From NCBI GenBank assembly GCA_016716675.1, contig JADJVG010000002.1:248001-312000 (forward strand): a stretch of DNA of 64,000 nucleotides, written 5' to 3'. The notes below the pieces were generated by a model. The model saw only the letters and a list, made by a program, of their open reading frames with translations, had not been told where the DNA came from and did no database searches. Numbering within the stretch: position 1 is the first letter of the stretch; each line of letters begins with the position of its first letter. The translations under genes and the position numbers were made by a program. Shown piece after piece: positions 60,026 to 64,000 of this stretch. This stretch comes from Hyphomicrobium sp. Its GTDB lineage: Bacteria > Pseudomonadota > Alphaproteobacteria > Rhizobiales > Hyphomicrobiaceae.

Positions 60026-60695
60026 ATGCTAAGCCGGATCAAACGCAAACTCGACTGGATGGCGCTGAAAGACAGATCTTACGAATTTCTGTTCGACGAT
60101 ATGGGGATGGACGAAGTCGTCTCGATTGATTGCGAGACAACGGGGCTCAACCCGAAGAAGGACGATATCGTCTCAATTGCCGCCGTGAAAATTCGCGGCA
60201 ACCAGATCCTGACCAGCGAAGCCTACCGGGTGACCGTGAAGCCAAAGGCAAATCTCGCCGCGGACTCGATCAAGATTCATCAGATCCGCAAAGCCGATGT
60301 GGCAGGCGAGGGATGCATCGAAGACGAGTTGCTCGAAGTTCCTGGCTTACATCGGCAACTGGCCGCTGGTCGGATACTGGACCAGTTTTGATGTCAGGAT
60401 GTTGAACAAGAGCGTGGTCGCGATGCTCAACATCAAGCTGCAGAACAAGGTGATAGACGTCTGCGATCTCTATTATGACCGCAAGTATGGCAAGGCGCCG
60501 CCGGGGACCAAAATTGATTTGCGGTTTGCGGCTATCCTTGAAGATCTGAACTTGCCGCAGTTGAAGGCGCATGATGCGTTTAACGATGCGGTGAGCACGG
60601 CGCAGATGTATGTGATCCTGCACGACTTGAAGGCGCGCAGCGTATATTTGAAGGCGACCCGCGATTGGGATCAGCCGATGATGCCCATGGGCTGA
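60026..60695 (+). pseudogene. DnaQ-like 3'-5' exonuclease, frameshifted
   Basis: The first frame starts at ATG 60026 and carries the exonuclease I motif DEVVSIDCETTGLNPKKDD with HQIRKADV. It shifts near 60310-60341. The second frame picks up with FLAYIGNWPLVGYWTSFDVR (motif II) and LPQLKAHDAFNDAVSTAQMY (motif III: H-D-A-x-x-D). Removing one base, probably near 60338, gives IEDELLEFLAYIGN and a 222-residue protein of normal length. Proteins of this kind (DEDDh fold) trail DUF294 genes in many proteobacteria. Function in that locus is unknown. Confidence 0.87.
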
Positions 60696-60864
60696 TGACA
60701 AGCCACTGCCGATTATTCTATAGACCGCACTTAGGTTTCCGGTGATCGAGGATTCAGCGCGGATATTGCAGCCGGTCGCTCTGTCGCAGTTGACTACGCC
60801 ATACTGTCGAGTTTTTGGTCACTCCCCGTCAATTTGAAATCGACGTCCAAGGTATTGGTTTGAA

Positions 60865-61785
60865 ATGGCGCACGACCATCATCACGACCACCATCATCAC
60901 GATGCGCCGGAGATCGGCAGTCGCGCGTTTGCAATCGGGATCGTCCTGAATACGCTGTTCGTTGTGGTTGAGGCTTCAGCGGGATTGTGGTCAGGGTCGT
61001 TGGCGCTCCTCGCGGACGCTGGCCATAATTTGAGTGACGTTGCAGCGCTCGGAATTGCGTGGGGCGCGGCCTACCTAGGGCAAAGACCTCCGTCGGCGCG
61101 GCGCACCTATGGCCTTGCGCGGTTGACGGTGCTCGCGGCGCTTGCAAACGCGGTGCTTCTGCTGATCGCGGTGGGTGCTATTGCTATCGAAGCCTTCCAA
61201 GAGCTCAGCGCGGGTTCTGGCAGTGTACGCGGCGGCACGGTGATGGCCGTTGCTGGTCTGGGTATCCTCGTCAACGGGGCAACCACCTTGCTGTTCGTGC
61301 GCGACCGACATCGCGATCTCAACATAGAAGCGGCGTTTCAGCATATGGCGGCTGATACCGCCGTGTCGTTGGGCGTCGTCATATCCGGCGCGATCATTCT
61401 CCTGACGGGGAAAATGTGGATCGATCCGCTGGTCAGTCTGGGTGTTGCCGCTCTGATTGCGTGGGGAAGCTGGCGCTTGTTGCGCGCTTCCATGAACCTT
61501 GCCGTAGACGGCGTGCCGGACGCCGTAGACCACGCGGCGGTCCGGGCATTTCTGACGGGAGCGCCGGGCGTCAGCGAGATCCACGATCTGCACATCTGGC
61601 CGCTCAGCACGACAAAAGTGGCGTTGACGGTTCATCTCGTTCGGCCGGGTGCGGCTTTGGACGACGCATTTTTGGGTTCGCTCACCCACGACCTGGAGCA
61701 TCGCTTCGGCATCAGCCATGCCACGATCCAGATCGAAGCGGGTGGCAGCCATGCGTGTCCGTTGAAGCCAGATCATATCGTGTGA
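60865..61785 (+). CDS. CDF-family zinc/cation efflux transporter
   Basis: 306 residues. The N-terminus is His-rich (HDHHHDHHHHD), a likely metal-collecting tail. Six membrane helices follow, with the zinc-site HxxxD motif in ADAGHNLSDVAAL (TM2) and HMAADTAVSLG (TM5), the pattern of Zn-preferring CDF proteins. The C-terminal cytoplasmic domain has SEIHDLHIWPLSTTKVALTV and HATIQIEAGG with terminal HACPLKPDH. It exports Zn(II) (or Co/Cd) in exchange for protons. Not part of an obvious operon. Confidence 0.94.
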   Translation: MAHDHHHDHHHHDAPEIGSRAFAIGIVLNTLFVVVEASAGLWSGSLALLADAGHNLSDVAALGIAWGAAYLGQRPPSARRTYGLARLTVLAALANAVLLLIAVGAIAIEAFQELSAGSGSVRGGTVMAVAGLGILVNGATTLLFVRDRHRDLNIEAAFQHMAADTAVSLGVVISGAIILLTGKMWIDPLVSLGVAALIAWGSWRLLRASMNLAVDGVPDAVDHAAVRAFLTGAPGVSEIHDLHIWPLSTTKVALTVHLVRPGAALDDAFLGSLTHDLEHRFGISHATIQIEAGGSHACPLKPDHIV

Positions 61786-61908
61786 TGTGACGCCGGACTG
61801 CCGGGTGCAGCTGGTCGTGGCGGGCCTCTCGGATTGATCCAGACCAAAGCACGTTGTCTTTTTTGTGCGACGATCTAAAATCACACTCGTGAGAGTGAGG
61901 GTCGTGCC

Positions 61909-62310
61909 ATGGCACTCCCGTCCCTGATAAAACACACCGTTCAAGTGCCGCAACAGCGGCTCAAGGCGCACCTGAAAGACGGCGATTTGGCCGATCTGGT
62001 TGCCGTGTGCTCGGTGCTGAAATCCGTCCACCACCGACGCCATAATCGGCTAACCTTTGAAGGCGCAAACAAACGCGGCGCGCAGCCGTCGCTGATGGTG
62101 CGTCGCGTGTCTCGCGACAGATGGCAACCGCATGGTGGTGCGGGAAAACGGCGAATAATGCCGTCGGTCGTCACGGTCAGTTCACAGAGTATCGGCCGCC
62201 AACGGCGGAGAAATACCGCAGTGGCGCGCCCCAATCGACACACAACAGTAAACCTCGTTTCAAGTGGCAGCACCTTGGCGCATGCCGTTGAACGCAGAGC
62301 CGGTGAGTAG
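61909..62310 (+). CDS. Possible small protein of unknown function, doubtful
   Basis: 133 residues if real. ATG at 61909 follows GAGGG with a 7-base spacer, and the first 45 residues (PSLIKHTVQVPQQRLKAHLK then DGDLADLVAVCSVLKSVHHR) look protein-like, but the remainder is Arg-rich and of poor quality (GAGKRRIMPSVVTV), so it may be a remnant or another shifted gene. It fills the 530-base gap between the CDF gene and the CBS gene; nothing else was seen there. Confidence 0.3.
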   Translation: MALPSLIKHTVQVPQQRLKAHLKDGDLADLVAVCSVLKSVHHRRHNRLTFEGANKRGAQPSLMVRRVSRDRWQPHGGAGKRRIMPSVVTVSSQSIGRQRRRNTAVARPNRHTTVNLVSSGSTLAHAVERRAGE

Positions 62311-62318
62311 CAAGCGTC

Positions 62319-63161
62319 ATGACAAATCGGAAACTCGCCTACATCGCAAAAAATCACGCGCCTTTGGTCCTGGATCGCAACGCGACGGTGCGCCATGCGT
62401 GCCAGGTCATGACCGAGCACAGGGCCGGTTCCGTTCTGGTCATCGATGACGCGCTGAAACTCTGCGGTATCTTCACCGGGCGCGATGCTGTGGCCGCGAT
62501 TGCGGCCGGCCGTGACAGCGAGAATACCAGACTCGCGGTCGTGATGACGCCGAACCCTGTGACGCTGCGGCCAGAGGAACGCGCCATCGACGCCCTCTCT
62601 GCCATGTCGAGCGGCGGTTTTAGGCATGTGCCCATAGTTGAGGACGGCACCATCATTGGGGTTGTGTCACGCGGCGATTTCACCGGTATGGAATTCGAAG
62701 AATTCGATTGGGAAGCGTTTTACAAAGCGACGCACACAACAGCCAATCGGCAGATTGCATCCATCGTGATGGGGCAGACGCCGCTGGTGCTGACGACCCA
62801 CGATACGGCGCAAGATGCTTGCCGGGCCATGACGGAGCGCGGCAGCGGGTCTGTGCTCGTCGTCAATGCGGTCGGAGAGCTGAGCGGCATCTTCACCGGC
62901 CGGGACGCCGTTATCCTGTCTTCGCAGGTGGCGGATGGCGCGGCGACGCCGCTGCAGATCGCGATGAAGCATTCACCCATTACGATTGGCCTTCGCGGCA
63001 CCGCAATCGACGCGCTGCGCCTGATGAGTGAGGGTGGGTTCCGCCATCTCCCCGTCGTCAGCGATGGCAAAATCTGCGGGGTTATCTCGCGCAGCGATTT
63101 TACCGGCTTGGAAATCGATCGCCTCGACGAAGAGGTGCATCTGGCGGAATGCATCTGGTGA
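62319..63161 (+). CDS. Four-CBS-domain protein (two Bateman modules)
   Basis: 280 residues. Four CBS repeats in tandem pairs: VLDRNATVRHACQVMTEHRA with GIFTGRDAVAA, VTLRPEERAIDALSAMSSGG with VVSRGDFTG, VLTTHDTAQDACRAMTERGS with GIFTGRDAVI, and ITIGLRGTAIDALRLMSEGG with VISRSDFTG. Each pair should bind adenine nucleotides at its interface. No catalytic domain is attached, so it is likely a regulator of a partner protein. It is not obviously linked to either neighbour. Confidence 0.92.
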   Translation: MTNRKLAYIAKNHAPLVLDRNATVRHACQVMTEHRAGSVLVIDDALKLCGIFTGRDAVAAIAAGRDSENTRLAVVMTPNPVTLRPEERAIDALSAMSSGGFRHVPIVEDGTIIGVVSRGDFTGMEFEEFDWEAFYKATHTTANRQIASIVMGQTPLVLTTHDTAQDACRAMTERGSGSVLVVNAVGELSGIFTGRDAVILSSQVADGAATPLQIAMKHSPITIGLRGTAIDALRLMSEGGFRHLPVVSDGKICGVISRSDFTGLEIDRLDEEVHLAECIW

Positions 63162-63267
63162 CCCGGTCCAGCCGATGGCGGTAACCGTAAACGCAGCGTT
63201 ATCTGCGTAAATGTGCGTTCTGGCGAGATTGCCGGCGATCAAGTAAGCCAAAGTTTGAACACGAATA

Positions 63268-63292
63268 ATGCCATTGCGCTCAACAATGGCAT
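63268..63292. repeat. 9-bp inverted repeat before dusA
   Basis: ATGCCATTG (63268-63276) and CAATGGCAT (63284-63292) are exact reverse complements with a 7-base loop. The right arm ends directly before the GGGG that would be the dusA ribosome site, so folding could hide it; it could also end the CBS transcript, although no T tract follows. Confidence 0.6.
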
Positions 63293-63301
63293 GGGGCGTC
63301 T

Positions 63302-64000
63302 GTGAGCATAAATGATAGTGATATGAAAGAGTTGAGCCGCAAATTCTGCGTCGCGCCGATGATGGATTGGAGTGATCGGCATTGCCGGTTTTTCCATCGC
63401 CAGCTAACGCGACACGCCGTGCTGTACACCGAAATGGTGACGGCGGATGCGGTGCTGCGCGGCAATCGCGAAAGGCTGCTCGGATTTTCCTCTGATGAAC
63501 ATCCGGTTGCCCTGCAGCTCGGCGGGTCAGATCCGGCGAAGCTGGCAGCCGCCGCGGAGGTTGGCGCCGAGTTTGGATACGATGAGATCAACCTCAACGT
63601 CGGTTGCCCGTCGGATCGCGTTCAAGAGGGCCGCTTTGGCGCGTGTTTGATGGCTGAGCCCGGTCTCGTTGCGGACTGCGTGCGCGCGATGCGGGATCGC
63701 GTTACCATTCCTGTCACGGTCAAATGCCGGATCGGTATCGACGATCAAGACGAGGAGCGCGATTTCCAGCGCTTCATCGAGACGCTGGCTGACACGGGAT
63801 GCACAACCTTTATCGTGCACGCGCGCAAAGCCTGGTTGAAGGGGCGTGCGCCAAAAGAGAACCGCGAGGTGCCGCCGCTCGACTATGCGCGCGTCTATCG
63901 CCTCAAGCAGGCCAAACCGGAGCTTGAGATCATCATCAACGGCGGCATCGAAAGCTTGGACGCGTGCGACGACCACCTGCGCCATGTCGATGGCGTGATG
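63302..64000 (+). CDS. dusA: tRNA-dihydrouridine synthase DusA, cut by the window end
   Basis: Open to the window edge, 233 codons from GTG at 63302 (GGGG five bases before); ATG at 63323 is the in-frame alternative with a weaker ribosome site. Motifs of DusA: CVAPMMDWSDRHCRFFHRQL (FMN site), LYTEMVTADAVLRGN, the catalytic Cys in NLNVGCPSDRVQEGRFGACL, VTVKCRIGIDDQDE and FIVHARKAWLKG, then IIINGGIESL. It reduces uridine at positions 20/20a of tRNA with NADPH. Confidence 0.94.
   Translation, partial: MSINDSDMKELSRKFCVAPMMDWSDRHCRFFHRQLTRHAVLYTEMVTADAVLRGNRERLLGFSSDEHPVALQLGGSDPAKLAAAAEVGAEFGYDEINLNVGCPSDRVQEGRFGACLMAEPGLVADCVRAMRDRVTIPVTVKCRIGIDDQDEERDFQRFIETLADTGCTTFIVHARKAWLKGRAPKENREVPPLDYARVYRLKQAKPELEIIINGGIESLDACDDHLRHVDGVM

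Noticed and set aside
1..64000. CRISPR array, prophage, transposase or toxin-antitoxin pair
   Set aside because: No regularly spaced repeats, integrase, transposase or terminal inverted repeats were seen on either strand.

Overview
The window is a contiguous piece of chromosome from an alphaproteobacterium of the order Hyphomicrobiales, most likely close to Hyphomicrobium. This rests on high-GC coding sequence, Porin_2-type porins with an N-terminal coiled-coil stub, a CckA cell-cycle kinase, a one-cysteine DksA, a miaA-ilvB arrangement and a fixNOQP/GHIS-type cbb3 oxidase cluster. No phage, transposon, CRISPR array or defence island was seen. One tRNA (Lys, CTT) is present. Taxonomy is inferred from gene content only.

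Layout. 0-4.3 kb: the start of a CoxE-like VWA protein (cut by the window edge), two tandem porin genes each with its own terminator, and a small membrane protein. 4.5-11.5 kb: opgG-opgH for periplasmic glucans, the YcjX-YcjF pair and two small membrane proteins. 11.5-18.9 kb: CckA, a FliO-like protein, DksA with a lysine/alanine-rich tail, a MoxR ATPase and a membrane rhodanese. 18.9-27.1 kb: MeaB GTPase, a LOG-family protein, a LysM protein, an Atm1-type ABC exporter, a 46-residue membrane protein and a third porin. 27.2-38.4 kb: miaA and the branched-chain amino acid genes ilvB, ilvN, ilvC and leuA, with a GST, a DUF1190 lipoprotein, a Nudix hydrolase and a PhzF protein between them. 38.8-44.4 kb: the rod-shape operon mreB-mreC-mreD-mrdA-rodA. 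44.6-55.8 kb: tRNA-Lys, an FNR-type oxygen sensor, a hemerythrin-like protein and ccoNOQP-ccoGHIS with a SafE-like membrane protein; two perfect FNR boxes lie here. 55.9-64 kb: DUF485-ActP acetate permease, a DUF294/CBS nucleotidyltransferase, a DnaQ-like exonuclease, a CDF zinc exporter, a four-CBS protein and the start of dusA.

The clearest functional unit is the micro-oxic respiration region: the FNR sensor probably acts on the box between the hemerythrin-like gene and ccoN, and ccoGHIS supplies copper and assembles the oxidase. The second unit is valine/leucine synthesis (ilvBN, ilvC, leuA). The third is cell shape.

A strong quality signal runs through the window. Five otherwise normal genes (Atm1-type exporter, leuA, actP, DUF294, exonuclease) are each broken by a single-base shift, at least four of them at a short homopolymer, and each regains the normal family length if one base is added or removed. 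Three of the five sit within 2.5 kb. Sequence error is the simplest explanation. I found no convincing wholly new system. The best leads are short genes missed by ordinary calling (28 and 46 residues), a porin paralogue that lost about 60 residues around the presumed pore constriction, a possible leucine-rich leader before leuA, an 11-base C run inside a lipoprotein gene, and a possible small RNA ending at a very strong terminator near 16.4 kb.
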